64,000 bases of DNA from Paramoeba atlantica (Eukaryota; Discosea): NCBI GenBank assembly GCA_977017575.1, contig CDRNVI010000023.1:124001-188000 (forward strand). The letters run 5' to 3'. The translations under genes were made by a program, and so were the position numbers. Numbering within the stretch: position 1 is the first letter of the stretch; every line of letters starts with the position of its first letter. Positions 21,306-31,575 of the stretch are shown piece by piece. A model generated the notes under the pieces. The model saw only the letters and a list, made by a program, of their open reading frames with translations, ran no database searches and was not told where the DNA came from.

Positions 21306-23162
21306 ATGCCTCCCTTTCCCCCCCTCCCTCTCCCCCCACCCCTCGCACGTTCCCTCCGTCCCCCCCTCCCTCCCCCCACCCTCTCCCCTCTCCTCACCCT
21401 ACACCCCTCCTCCCCCTCCCGTCGCCTCCACACCTCCCCCTCTTCGCGTACCCCCAACCCCATGGCTTCTCCCTCTTCGTCTTCTCCCACTTCGTCTTCT
21501 CCCCGGCCCCCCCGCCTCAGCCAGCCCACCCCCGCCTCCCACCCCCACCTGGTGGCCCCCGGTGCCCTCACCCCCGGCATCCCCGCCCCCGAGTACGCCT
21601 CCCGTCGCCGCGCCCTCCACCGCGCCCTCCCCCCCAACGCCCTCCTCGTACTCGCCGGGTCCCCCCGCCCCACCCGCACCCACGACATCCTGTGGCCCGC
21701 GCGGCAGGAATCCAACCTGTGGTTCCTGACCGCCGTGGCCCACACGGAGCCCCGGGTCGTCGCGGTGTTCGTGAACAGGACCCCCACGAGTACACGTCGT
21801 CCGAGTTGTAGCCGTAGTCCTAGCCACCGTCCCGGGGGTACGACGCGTAGTGTGACGGGGGAGTCGCCTACGAGGGGTACCGCCGGGACGGTGGCTAGGA
21901 CTACAGATACGGCTACGACGACGGCTACGACGAGTACGGAGTGGTTGTTGTTCGTGGAGGAGAGTACGGCAGAGGGGGAGTTGTGGCATGGGCCTCGGAC
22001 GGGGGTACGGGAGGCGGTGGGGGTGTTGGGGTGTGACCGGGCGTATCCGTTGGGGAGACTGGGGGAGGTGCTGGCGGGGTTGTATGGGGAGTTGAAGATG
22101 GGGATGGGGGAGGGGGGAGGAGGAGGAGGAGAGGTGTCGCAGGAAGGGGGGCTGTATCTTCCGAATGATGTGCCGTGTTACTACCACCGTGGTGGGGGGG
22201 GTAAAGGGGATAGTGTGGATGTGGAGGTGAGGAAGTGGAGAGACTCGCCGCTTGGTCCAGGTACGTTGATGTGTCCAGCCCACCTGTTTTGGGAGTTACG
22301 AATGGTGAAGTCTCAAGCGGCACAGCGTATGATGACGCACGCGGCGGAGATTACCAAGGATGGGTTTCGTGCCGCGATGGGGTGCACCGCCCCTGGGCTC
22401 TCCGAGCACCACGTGGCCTCGGTGCTGGAGTTTGCCTGTCAGCTCCGTGGGGCAGAAGGGTTAGCGTATGTCCCGGTAGTCGCCAGTGGACGCAATGCCT
22501 TATCACTACACTATATTGACAACAACGCCATGATGCAGGAGGGGGATCTGGTGATGGTGGATGCGGGAGCGAGCTACCATTACTATCCCACAGATTGCAC
22601 CCGGGTGTGGCCCGTGGGGGAGCGGTTTTCCCCAGCCCAACGGAAGCTGTACAACGCGCTGCTGGAAGTGCAGAAGGGTTTGATCCGCGAGGTGGTTCCT
22701 GGGCGAAAAATCTCCACCATGCATGGGGAAAGTGAGCGACGTGTGTTGGAGGCGCTGCAGTCTGTCGGGGTGATTGATCCTCAGTGGAGTCCGGCGCAAA
22801 AGACTGCGTTGCTACGGAGGATTTACCCCCACAACTGGGGTCACCCCATGGGGATCGATATTCATGAGAACTACTCTATACAAACGGATTGCTTTGTTCC
22901 GGGGATGATGCACACTGTGGAGCCCGGGGTTTACATCCCAGACGACTCGGTTTTTCCTCCAGAATTTCGCGGCATTGGGTTTCGAATCGAAGATAATCTG
23001 ATTGTTGGGGGATCTGAAACCTCCTCCACTAATACACCGTCGCCACCTATTGTCATTACTGCTGGCATTCCTAAAGAGGTGGATGAGATTGAGGATTGCA
23101 AAAGACGTTTCGCGGAAACGGATCCGTTATATCAAGTAGTCAAGAGACGTCATAGCGTGTGA
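21306..23162 (+). CDS. Aminopeptidase P, mitochondrial XPNPEP3/PepP type
   Basis: A 618-residue metallopeptidase that removes N-terminal residues preceding proline. The first ~50 residues are Pro/Arg/Ser-rich with RRLHTS, consistent with a mitochondrial presequence. The AMP_N domain follows (LTPGIPAPEYASRRRAL, then HDILWPARQESNLWFLT). The M24 pita-bread domain has all five metal ligands: D419 (VDAGA), D430 (TDCTR), H513 (GHPMG), E539 (VEPGVY) and E562 (RIEDN). Between the domains lies an Arg/Thr/Ser-rich insertion of about 50 residues (about 158-217), encoded by DNA with a 22-bp inverted repeat. A glycine run follows. The ATG sits just after a long pyrimidine tract (21230-21305), suitable for trans-splicing. 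Confidence 0.9.
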   Translation: MPPFPPLPLPPPLARSLRPPLPPPTLSPLLTLHPSSPSRRLHTSPSSRTPNPMASPSSSSPTSSSPRPPRLSQPTPASHPHLVAPGALTPGIPAPEYASRRRALHRALPPNALLVLAGSPRPTRTHDILWPARQESNLWFLTAVAHTEPRVVAVFVNRTPTSTRRPSCSRSPSHRPGGTTRSVTGESPTRGTAGTVARTTDTATTTATTSTEWLLFVEESTAEGELWHGPRTGVREAVGVLGCDRAYPLGRLGEVLAGLYGELKMGMGEGGGGGGEVSQEGGLYLPNDVPCYYHRGGGGKGDSVDVEVRKWRDSPLGPGTLMCPAHLFWELRMVKSQAAQRMMTHAAEITKDGFRAAMGCTAPGLSEHHVASVLEFACQLRGAEGLAYVPVVASGRNALSLHYIDNNAMMQEGDLVMVDAGASYHYYPTDCTRVWPVGERFSPAQRKLYNALLEVQKGLIREVVPGRKISTMHGESERRVLEALQSVGVIDPQWSPAQKTALLRRIYPHNWGHPMGIDIHENYSIQTDCFVPGMMHTVEPGVYIPDDSVFPPEFRGIGFRIEDNLIVGGSETSSTNTPSPPIVITAGIPKEVDEIEDCKRRFAETDPLYQVVKRRHSV

Positions 23163-23392
23163 TAACCATCGTATTGATTCCCCACAGTGGTTTTGCAAAG
23201 CATGTAGTATGTTGTAGACAACGCATACCTCTATGCACGATTTTAGTTTGGAGGTATTGTGGAGCGCACATTGGCGCGGCTCTCTCCAACTCACCTCCTT
23301 TACAGATGTACTCCTGCAGATTCAAACCCCCCAATGTTCCGTTACATTCGCTTCTGCCCTCTACTTTTCTCCCTTTTTCTCCTCCCCCCGCA

Positions 23393-24682
23393 ATGTTCCA
23401 CCCCAACCCCACCCTGTACTCCCGCGTGGCCGTCCTCGGACACCGTGGTCCTCTCCTCGACACCCTCTGCCTTCACTTCAAATCCCACGCCCTCCTCACC
23501 AACCTCCACCTCCCCCCCGCCTGCGAGTCCCTCTGTGTGGACCTCGGCCACCTCCCCACCCACTGTGAGGTGCGTCCCTTCCCCCCCTCCCCCCGTCCCC
23601 TGGACTCCATCCGCGCGGTGGTCTGCTGTGTCGACCCCAGCCCAGACCAGCAGCAGGAGAAAGAGGCCAAATTTCGTACCCACCTTCACTGGTACCTCAA
23701 CGCGGCTATGGGGTTTACGAACACCCCCTCCGCGCTACCTCCACTGTTTATCCTCTCCCAGGATGTGAATTACCACACCGCGGTGGCTACAGCGCTGCTG
23801 AAGTCTCACCTCTCGGGTAAAGCCCTGTTTAACCCGCGAAAGCTCATCGGGGTCCCCACGCTTGCGGTCTACAAGGCACGCACGCTGCTCGCCGCGGCCT
23901 GTCGCCGTGACCCGTTTGATATTGACCTCAGCGTGGTGGTGGGGGGGACAGTGCGCAGTGGGGTGCCGCTGTTGCAACCGTTCGGGAACCATTTCGGGAT
24001 GCCCGACTCGTGGCTGCACTGTGTGGCCCGGGATGTGGGGAGTGTGGTGGGAAAAGGCAAAAGGGGGGAGGAAAATGCAAAGGGAAGGTCCGGGGAGGGG
24101 GGAAGACATGACGTGGCAAGCGCGGAAAAGGGGGAAGGGAGAGGGGCAAATCCAGAGAATGGGGAAGATGGACAGGATAGCGAGCAGGAAGGGGATTTGG
24201 AACTTCCCTATGCTTTGGCGTTCTCCGGTTTTGAGTTGGTTGTGTCCTATTTGAAAGCTTTACGAGGAGATCAAGCCATATCGGAGTGTCTGCTACTGGA
24301 GCAAAGTGAGCCTGTGGCGATCGAGATGGAGAATACGAACAAGAGTAATAAGGCTTGGAGTGTAGACGATGCACCTTACAGTGAGGAAGCTTTGCACAAA
24401 GCAAGGAGTGTATTGGCATCGCTGCCGCTACTATGTCGGCGTGTGGCGCTAACCACAACAGGGATAGGGTGTGATGTTCCAATCACTTCACCGTCCGCGT
24501 TCGAGATGGATCAAATGGTGAGCAAGGCAGCGATTCTTCGACAGGATCTTCGCCGCGCCGGATGGGACGTGGCGGAACCGGAGGAAACGACAAGCACAAT
24601 ATGCGAAGCAGGTGAGATAGGCAAATCAAAGGAAACTAGCACGACGAAACAGGTTGAGTCTTTAGAACGAGGTGACAAATAG
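23393..24682 (+). CDS. Malate-dehydrogenase-like protein, catalytically degenerate
   Basis: 429 residues from ATG 23393, which directly follows a pyrimidine tract; the open frame extends further upstream without support. Its fold follows mitochondrial-type MDH throughout: a beta-alpha start (RVAVLGHRG, residues 11-19), VDLGHLPT, FNPRKLIGVPTLAVYKARTL (about 146-165), VVVGG (181-185), and a C-terminal LAFSGFELVVSYLKAL with ECLLLEQ. Catalytic features are absent. The Asp and Arg of the usual D-x-x-R-A site are A158 and K161. The His of GGH is T186. The substrate-binding Arg loop is replaced by DPSPDQQQEK. A Gly/Glu insertion (about 218-265) enlarges it beyond the usual 315-330 residues. I infer a non-enzymatic role, perhaps structural or in a mitochondrial complex. 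No function is proven. Confidence 0.72.
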   Translation: MFHPNPTLYSRVAVLGHRGPLLDTLCLHFKSHALLTNLHLPPACESLCVDLGHLPTHCEVRPFPPSPRPLDSIRAVVCCVDPSPDQQQEKEAKFRTHLHWYLNAAMGFTNTPSALPPLFILSQDVNYHTAVATALLKSHLSGKALFNPRKLIGVPTLAVYKARTLLAAACRRDPFDIDLSVVVGGTVRSGVPLLQPFGNHFGMPDSWLHCVARDVGSVVGKGKRGEENAKGRSGEGGRHDVASAEKGEGRGANPENGEDGQDSEQEGDLELPYALAFSGFELVVSYLKALRGDQAISECLLLEQSEPVAIEMENTNKSNKAWSVDDAPYSEEALHKARSVLASLPLLCRRVALTTTGIGCDVPITSPSAFEMDQMVSKAAILRQDLRRAGWDVAEPEETTSTICEAGEIGKSKETSTTKQVESLERGDK

Positions 24683-25788
24683 TTGAGTTCTCTGGGACGG
24701 TGATACGCGTCGTAGGCAAGGAGTACATACAATTTTTTTCAAAACGCAATTCTGGTGTAAATGGCAAAAAAATCTTTACTGTGACCCGTAAGGAATGTAA
24801 ACACCCCCTACATACATGCGAAGTGTACATGCGAATGTGCCGCGGGGTACCCCCCACTTACACTGTATAGTGCCGTTTTTCCGGATTTTTGAGTTCAGCT
24901 TTATTGGGGTGTAGGCTGAAACTTGGGAAAATATGCATGTGTCGCGTGATTTTCGAGTAGCATCTTCATTGGCCTAGATTTTTCTATGAATCGTCACAAA
25001 AACTACGTTTTACCACTTACTTTTCTTAGTAGGTAGGCGTCTAGTCCTACCCTAGTCTTAGCAGGTAGAACTTCCTAGAAAAGTTTACAGTGTACATGAA
25101 CTTCAGAGGGGTGAATCTTCGCACCCTTTGTACTTCCGTTTTCAGTCCAGACGATGAGTCAGCACCCCAGTCCAGACAATGAATCAGTAATAGTCTATTA
25201 CTGGGGGGTGTACGGTACCATCGCATCAGCGTGTGCGCGTGATGGTCCTCGTCCAAAGCATGCCTCGACCCAAAACATACCCCTATTATAGAGGTATGCT
25301 TTGGGTCAATATGACCTAACCTCTATTACAACTAATATTAGTATTTTGACTACTGAAGAATTGGGATATTTTTATCTTGCGTTTTTCCGAAAAACGTTTT
25401 CGCCCAAATTGTTTTGCATTGTAGCGCACTGCATGTGTAATTTCTAATCAGTCATCGGGATCTCTTCTTCGCCTTGAAGTCAGTAAAGAATGAAACTTGA
25501 AGACATTGAGGAAACAGAAGAGTCTGGTTTTGATACCCCGTCGAATACATTCCAAAAGGACCTAACTTTAAGCGTGCTGCAACGCTTTTTGAGGTAAATT
25601 AAGCGGAAGGAGCAAGCGAGGTAAAGGGTTTAAAGTAACCCTCCGCAATAAAACATTTCAGTGTATTTGCATTATTATTTTGAAAGTGAGTAGTACGTGG
25701 TCTGTACCCGAAGAAATTAATAGGCCTATACAGTATGTGAGAGGTCTCACATTTACTTCACAATTTATCACAATTCATCTTCTGATAA
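24683..25788. other. Intergenic, 1.1 kb
   Basis: No gene is recognised. There is a hairpin at 25269-25309 with stems gacccaaa/tttgggtc and cata/tatg. A duplicated phrase, cccagtccagac(g/a)atgaatcag, lies near 25142-25190. C/G-run motifs near 24850 and 25200 look like MITE debris, but no element ends could be paired. Confidence 0.4.
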
Positions 25789-26595
25789 ATGTCGATTATA
25801 ATGGTTCGGCCTGCTGATGATTCAACTCAATCACAGGTAAGTATTTCGAACCATGCGCGTCCTTCTAAAGTCAGGGGTGCTATGCTACCACAAGAGTACG
25901 AGCTAGTCCGACTATTCGCAGATGTGAAGAAGCCACATTACTCCTGGAATGCCAATATACCTGCGTGTGAGTGGTACGGAATTAAATGGGAGAATCGATA
26001 CACCACACAAGCTTACAAAATCAATTTGAAATGGTTTCGTGTTGGGGGTGAACTCCATTTGACCTATCTACCCTACACTGTCACATATTTCTATGGGGCC
26101 ACTAATGATTTCACTGGTACAGTATGTCTAGATTCACTCCCATCTTCGCTTGAATACCTGAATCTTGCCACAAATCACTTCACAGGGCCAGTAAATTTGA
26201 CATCCTTACCACAAAGTCTTCTTTATCTTTTCCTTGAAGAGAACAATTTTTCAGGGGATATTTGCCTTAATCAATTGCCAAGGCGAATCAGTCACATCTG
26301 TCTCAACAATAATACTCTGACGGGCAAGCTGGAATTGCAGCATTTACCACCTACGCTGCACTATCTTGGTCTTTCGGCGAATTTATTTCGCGGATATTTA
26401 AATTTCGACTCTCTTCATGGAATTCTGAGTCTCTATCTGGACAACAACGAAGCACTTCACGGAGAACTACGCAAAGAAGACCTCCCGTGGGGTGCGTATC
26501 TTTCGGTGAGGGGTACTGGTATCACACTGCACCGGCGGAAAAAGCACGTTTCTCCATCGAAAAGAAAAGTGCATTTTCCCTGCATGAAACTTTGA
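25789..26595 (+). CDS. LRR protein (family member 3, intact parent of the split copy)
   Basis: 268 residues. The family motif PSKVRGAMLPQEYELVRLF (about 26-44) is followed by the cap YSWNANIPACEWYGIKW. The first cap cysteine is kept but the second is replaced by Trp, so the usual disulphide cannot form. About seven LRR units follow (for example DSLPSSLEYLNLATNHFTG). A distinctive C-terminus (LPWGAYLSVRGTGITLHRR, then a basic tail) is shared with the gene at 36748. No signal peptide is evident. A nearly identical copy at 37816-39753 carries a 1.1-kb insertion, so this locus shows the undisturbed state. Confidence 0.85.
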   Translation: MSIIMVRPADDSTQSQVSISNHARPSKVRGAMLPQEYELVRLFADVKKPHYSWNANIPACEWYGIKWENRYTTQAYKINLKWFRVGGELHLTYLPYTVTYFYGATNDFTGTVCLDSLPSSLEYLNLATNHFTGPVNLTSLPQSLLYLFLEENNFSGDICLNQLPRRISHICLNNNTLTGKLELQHLPPTLHYLGLSANLFRGYLNFDSLHGILSLYLDNNEALHGELRKEDLPWGAYLSVRGTGITLHRRKKHVSPSKRKVHFPCMKL

Positions 26596-26862
26596 CTGAT
26601 TTATATGATTTGTTGCATTGAGTTACCGGTGTGATGCACGGGGATGACCTACCCCTCCCCCATATTGTCTCTTGAATACCCGTCCCGCAATTAACCCGTC
26701 CGGTAATAACATCAGGCACTGTACTCCTAAAACTAGGCTCACCGTGTAATCCTACGCCATTTCGTGCCTAGAAAGTAAAAAGTGTAAAAAGACATGTAAA
26801 TTTATACATACCGGAATAGTTGCCGATAGTTTAACTAGTATTTATCTATTCAACTAGTATTT

Positions 26863-27568
26863 ATTGCGGTGGTTGTATAACTACCGCTCTACCCTCGATT
26901 ATTGAAAAAAAAGTGAACAAAAACAGTGAAAATATAAAGAGGAACACAGTAATAAAATACAAAATATAATAGAAAAAAATATAGAAGGGGGCCCCGGTGG
27001 TCCAAAACTGAAAAAAAATATTCAAAAAAATGGGGGGTCCATGGGGGGGGGCATACGTCGCGAAATTTTTTTCGAATTTTTTGCTTTTCGAAATCGAGCG
27101 TAGGGAAGTGGTAGAGTATACCGCGGCGATAATTTTCCACCCCCCCTGGGGGTACCCCCTGGTACGCGCGGGAGGGGTCCGACAAGGTCGACAAGGACAA
27201 AAAAAATCCGAAATTTTTGGGGTGACCAAAAAAAAAAATTTTAGTCCCAAAAAAAAGTAAAAATCTTACTTTTCCAAAATCGACTCCTAAAACGTGTTTT
27301 AGGAGTTTGGGACGTTTTTTGCGTCAGATTCGCCTCCTACCCCTACTGGTAAGGCATCCAAAACGGCCCAAATTCGGGTTAAAATTTCATATTTTTTGCC
27401 GAAAAATCGAGGTTTTTACCCCAAAAAAATAGATTATGCATGATCTTTTCGCGATTTTTCTTTTTTAGGTTCTTTGTTAAACGCGGCGGTAGTTTTCAAC
27501 GCGAAGCGCGCAGCATGAGTGACTTCTAAGTTGAAAACAACCACCGCGTTTAACGAAGAGCCTAAATC
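26863..27568 (+). repeat. R1 dispersed repeat, copy C (second subfamily)
   Basis: Complete at both ends: short hairpin gcggtggttgtataactaccgc-type start, and terminal quasi-palindrome at 27467-27567. The middle differs from copy A (catacgtcgcgaaatttttt, then cgatttcgaaat-like blocks). It defines a subfamily shared with copy F. The flanks tctattcaactagtatttat and tctatttaactagtgtttac match at 17 of 20 positions. This may be a long target duplication, though the left flank is itself locally repeated. Confidence 0.78.
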
Positions 27569-28727
27569 TATTTAACTAGTGTTTACCTTACTAAGTAAGG
27601 TACAGGGGCGGTTGTTGATCTTCCCCCCTCCTGGGAAATTTTAATTTTTTTATCCGTTTTCGCTTATCTTTGCAGCATTGAAGAGATCTCGTTCCCCTAG
27701 CGAAGCGCTTTGTCGCCTTTTTTTCATAGAGACCCCCTGATGCCCCCTGGGTCGAAAAAACACAGTTTTTTTGGGGAATTTTTTGTGCACACAACCATTT
27801 TTCTCCATACTTTCATGTTTTTGTGGTTTATTTGAATGTGTGCAAGTTTAAATAGTCTTCTAATTTCTTTATGCTCAAGCAATATTTCTGTAGAAACATC
27901 AGTAGCTGCTTAATAGAATTTTTCAAACCTCAACAACACGAATAGAAGACCGACTAACCCTACAAGTTAAGTTACTAATGTAACTGATTCATACGATACT
28001 GTATTACTATTTCGAGTTTGCATACTATTTCGTTAGTTTGTATGCTATTTCGAGTCATGGTAAGGAGTTTTTACTAGTCCTCATCTATTTCCGGTGTGTC
28101 TCGGTCAGAAGGAGTGGTCCGCATGGATTGATGCCCCCGCCGCCTTGACTGACATTCTCGAAGGACCGGCGAGAAGTTCCGTGTTGAGGGAGTGGTGCAA
28201 GGGTACCGTGAGATTTCTTCAGGATGGGCGCGGGATGTCCCGCCTGCTGGTCAGGCCTGCCAGCGGACTTTTCGTCCATAGGGAAAGCCTCAGAATCGAA
28301 AATTCTACGTTAGGTGGAGGCCCACGAACTCTTTCCGCAAGCTGTGCGGTATGGGAAGGAAAAGTATCACCCGAAGAACGAGGACGTTTTGTGTGCACGT
28401 GAGGAGTATAATTGGTTTTGCCCTGCCTGGGGATACGTCGAATGCCGTACACGACACACAGATCATCTTTCTTTCGCGGGCACCAACGTAGAGGCATCAA
28501 AGAAACTATGCAAATGATTTTTTAAGGCTTCATGATTGGGGGATCTGTTAAGACAATTGTTCGTGGAACGTTAATATCCCGTAAGTGCATTCTGCACATC
28601 GATGTAGAGCTTCTGTAATCTTAGCTATAATATCTTCAACTTCTGAATTTCCACATAACTGGTCTCCTCCAATAGTAATTTTGGGCTCAGAACTTTTGGA
28701 GTGTACACATGATGCCCTGAGCACAAG
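27569..28727. other. Intergenic with a fragment of the TAAACCCCCC element family
   Basis: Bases 27600-27830 resemble, in inverted orientation, the interior of the element at 4028-7268 (agagatctcgttcccctagc and nearby blocks). Bases 28080-28520 are more GC-balanced with open frames on both strands, but none resembles a protein I recognise. This may be decayed coding sequence. Confidence 0.45.
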
Positions 28728-28735
28728 GAATAGCG

Positions 28736-29174
28736 GGTCAAAAGGGCATATTTTTGTACCAAATAGTTTGTTCAATGAAATTTCTCCCCGACGAGTAGAA
28801 AAAAGTTCTTAAACTAACAAAACGTTTTTACCCTTCCTCATTAATATTGTACAGAAATATTACAAATGCTTGCATTGCGGGATTGTAATCACCTTTCACC
28901 TTCGCATGACGCTGAAGAGTTTTTAAAAATTCTAGGAAGGAATGTTCATTCCGTAAGTCAATGGGAAGATTTTACTCACTCAAATATATCACACCCCTCG
29001 CGGTAGAAGCTCATATTGTTGCACGAAATGTAATTTTAAAGGTGGTGCTAGCTTTCTTTTTATAACGGTCCCTTTGTAATGGAGGACTAATAAATTATTT
29101 AAATTTATTCAAATATTACAAGAATCGTTTTCAGTCAGTCGGAAGAGTTGGTACAAAAATATGCCCTTTTCACC
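28736..29174. mobile_element. Merlin-like nonautonomous element with 8-bp target duplication
   Basis: Inverted ends of 25 bp begin GGT(C/G)AAAAGGGCATATTT and match at 24 of 25 positions. A perfect 8-bp direct repeat, gaatagcg, flanks it (28728-28735 and 29175-29182). The interior is AT-rich and noncoding. The end style and duplication length equal those of the element at 51784-52374, which carries a Merlin-type transposase fragment. Confidence 0.78.
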
Positions 29175-29211
29175 GAATAGCGGTTCGTCATTGGGGCAAA
29201 TATAGTCTAAT

Positions 29212-29809
29212 AGGCTCTTCGTTAAGCACGGTGGTTGTTTTCAACTTAGAAGTCACTCATGCTGCGCGCTTCGCGTTGAGAACTACCACCGCGTTTAACG
29301 AAGAGCCTAAAAAGGAAAATTTGGCCTGGAAAACTGAAGAAAACGGAAAGATTATAGCCAAAAATAGCCGATTTTCGGGTAAAAATGGGGTCAATTTTAA
29401 CTATTTTTGATCTCAGAGCACTAAATCCGACGATTTGCGTGTGGGAAATCACTCGTAGGCATGAATGAAAGCCTACCGAACGTATTGGGTAGAGAATACG
29501 ACTCCAACCATACCATTCTTTCAACACAAAAAGGCCCCTTGGGGTCCGAAAAATACTTTTTCACCTTTTTTAGTCAAAAATGGGCCATTTTCGCGGGCAT
29601 ACCACGGCTCGAAGAAGAGATAGCCTGCGAAACCAACTACGCAGAAAGCTAGTATAAGTCCCAAACTATAAAAATACAATAGGGGAAATTTTGGAAAAAT
29701 ATTTTTTTTCGCCAAGTTGAATTTTTTTTTATAATTTTTTTTCCGAAAAAATCCGAACTTGGCGGAACCGTCCTGCACCGCGGAACTGTCCTTTACAACC
29801 ACCGCAATA
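29212..29809 (-). repeat. R1 dispersed repeat, copy D (internally deleted)
   Basis: Minus orientation: quasi-palindrome at 29212-29308, and a short terminal remnant (acaaccaccgcaat) at 29795-29809. The G-run middle is absent, making this copy about 600 bp. It starts 30 bp after the target duplication of the Merlin-like element. Confidence 0.75.
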
Positions 29810-30349
29810 AATATTGAGCTGAAGCCACTAGATCACTTGCTGTATATTCAATAGCCACATCCTTAAGTTTCTATGCAGAAGTTCCTTTAGATATGCCAAT
29901 TTGTTCCCTTATATTCCCATCATTATTATACATAAGATGATTGACCCTGATTCTATAGGTCTAAACTCACTAGGGTCTAACAATGTAGATCGTACAGACC
30001 CTTTCTAGGGTCTCTCGACTAGCACACTCTCTCGACTAGCACATTGACATGCAAACATCGACATACAGTCAGCAAAAAAACCGTTCGAATGTTTCGGTTT
30101 TTTTTCTTTTGTATAGAGCTATTGATAAAATATCACCGTTGCGCTGGTAATGTGTGCTAGTAGTGTAGGCATGAGTGTCACCTAATAGTACCCGTAGATA
30201 GTTCACCTCAGTTCGTTCTACCAAAGAAATAAAAATGAATATAAAAAAGTCTAGCATTCGAAAGTTTCTTTTGCTACCTATTATAGAGAAAATCTTGTCC
30301 CAAGAAATAGATGAAACGTAATCGCCCAAGAGAGATTATGCCCGTAAAA
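29810..30349. other. Intergenic with an orphan LRR 3'-flank duplicate
   Basis: Bases 30060-30240 match 37585-37765, the sequence directly after the LRR gene at 36748. Shared phrases include gcgttgcgctggtaatgtgt and gctagtagtgtaggcatgag. No LRR coding sequence remains here, so this is likely a relic of a lost copy. The rest is unremarkable. Confidence 0.55.
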
Positions 30350-31168
30350 TTAATATTTAGTATTCCCCCCACGAGCCTTCAGCACTGCCTTCATACGGGC
30401 AGGTATACTGTCCACCTGGGCACGACATACTGAGGGTGGTATGTTCGCCCATTCCATTTTTACCCTCTCCCACAGCTCTCGGACCCCGCTTGGTGGATCA
30501 TCGTGCGCTGCAAGGCGCCGCTTGAGTTCCCCCCAAACGTTTTCGATTGGATTTAAGTCAGGGGACTGCGGGGGCCACCGCATGACTTCAAACCCGGTAC
30601 CCCGGAGGTGCCGTTGCGCACAATGGCTTGTGTGCTTGGGGTCATTATCTTGTTGGAAGATGACTATTGGGGGGTCTAGACCCATAGTTTCGATGGAGGG
30701 GGCAAGATTCTCTTCAAGAATCTCGACGTACTGTGTGGCGTTCAGGTTCCCTTGAACTAGACGCACATGCCCCACACCGCTTCGGGACATGCACGCCCAA
30801 ATCATGATGTGCCCCCCTCCGTACTTTACCGTGGGAATTACCCCTCTTTCACCCAGTTCCTCCCCCGGGGTCCCCCATGTCCAAAGACTTCCCCCCGTTT
30901 CAAAGCGCGAGATCTTCGTCTCGTCCGACCATACAACTGGAGCCCAGTCGTGCACTGTCCAGTGCTCATGGGCCGTGGCAAAGTCCATCCGAAGCTTGCG
31001 ATGGCGCTTGGACAGGTAGGGCTTGCGGACACCCTTTCTACCTTTGTGTCCGAAGCGGTGCATCGAAACTCGGATAGACTGAGGAACAACATCAGCAACG
31101 CCCTCGCGGCGCAGCTGAGATGATACCTCTGCAGCTGAGATGATACGCGGCTGGCAAATGATTTGCAC
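30350..31168 (-). CDS. Tc1-type transposase, N-terminally truncated
   Basis: 272 residues. It begins within the second helix-turn-helix of the Tc1 DNA-binding region (SAAEVSSQLRREGV, then HKGRKGVRKPYLSKRHRKLR). It then carries a full DDE domain: D82 in VVWSDETKI, D174 in QQDNDPKHTS and E209 in SPDLNPIENVWGELKRRL, giving the classic DD34E spacing. The family is usually about 340 residues, so the first DNA-binding half is gone. At the truncation point a 16-bp phrase, gcagctgagatgatac, is tandemly duplicated (31116-31147). Catalytic residues are intact but the protein should not bind its ends normally. I could not identify inverted repeats. Confidence 0.88.
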   Translation of the reverse strand: MQIICQPRIISAAEVSSQLRREGVADVVPQSIRVSMHRFGHKGRKGVRKPYLSKRHRKLRMDFATAHEHWTVHDWAPVVWSDETKISRFETGGSLWTWGTPGEELGERGVIPTVKYGGGHIMIWACMSRSGVGHVRLVQGNLNATQYVEILEENLAPSIETMGLDPPIVIFQQDNDPKHTSHCAQRHLRGTGFEVMRWPPQSPDLNPIENVWGELKRRLAAHDDPPSGVRELWERVKMEWANIPPSVCRAQVDSIPARMKAVLKARGGNTKY

Positions 31169-31575
31169 TCGCCGTCGGGATCAACTGAATTAAAGCCGTG
31201 TTGTGACCTAACAACTGCTCGTAATTCAGTTCCGGCTTCGCCGATGAAACCGTCGCGCACATGTTCTGCTCCAAGCCACCCACCACGATACGTGATGAGG
31301 TCAAGGATTAACTTTGCAACCCCTTCCTCGCGAAGCGTCACCCCGCATACAACGTAGTCGTCGTAGAATGCTACGGCACTCAAACAACGATTTACCACAC
31401 GGTCGATAGCACTGGGATCGCCTTGTGCAAGCACGAGTCGGCCACGAATAATTCGATACTGCTTTAGAGGTTTGTCTATTGCAGCTTTCCACTTCGCTAC
31501 GTACCCCTCCAGGACGCTCAATTTTTCAGAACCTTGATCCTGAAAGCCTGAAGTTTGAACGGCGACGTCAGGCAT
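31142..31575 (-). CDS. Unknown ORF fragment between two transposases
   Basis: From an ATG at 31575 the minus strand encodes about 140 residues (MPDVAVQTSGFQDQGSEKLS and onward, with DDYVVCGVTLREEG). The frame then runs into the Tc1 sequence out of its reading frame. I recognise no family. It lies 3' of the Harbinger-like transposase in the same direction, so it might be that element's accessory gene cut by the Tc1 insertion, or unrelated coding debris. Confidence 0.4.

Noticed and set aside
21215-22323. Long minus-strand frames under aminopeptidase P
   Set aside because: Same compositional effect. No domain, and the + frame has all catalytic ligands.
25830-25885. cag-gtaagt followed by a possible ag acceptor in the LRR gene, resembling a short intron
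   Set aside because: The reading frame stays open. Equivalent ggtaag words in other members encode the conserved Gly-Lys-Val of the family motif.
28094-28402. 102-residue ORF in GC-balanced sequence
   Set aside because: Could be decayed coding sequence, but no motif, paralogue or start context supports it. It is described only as intergenic content.
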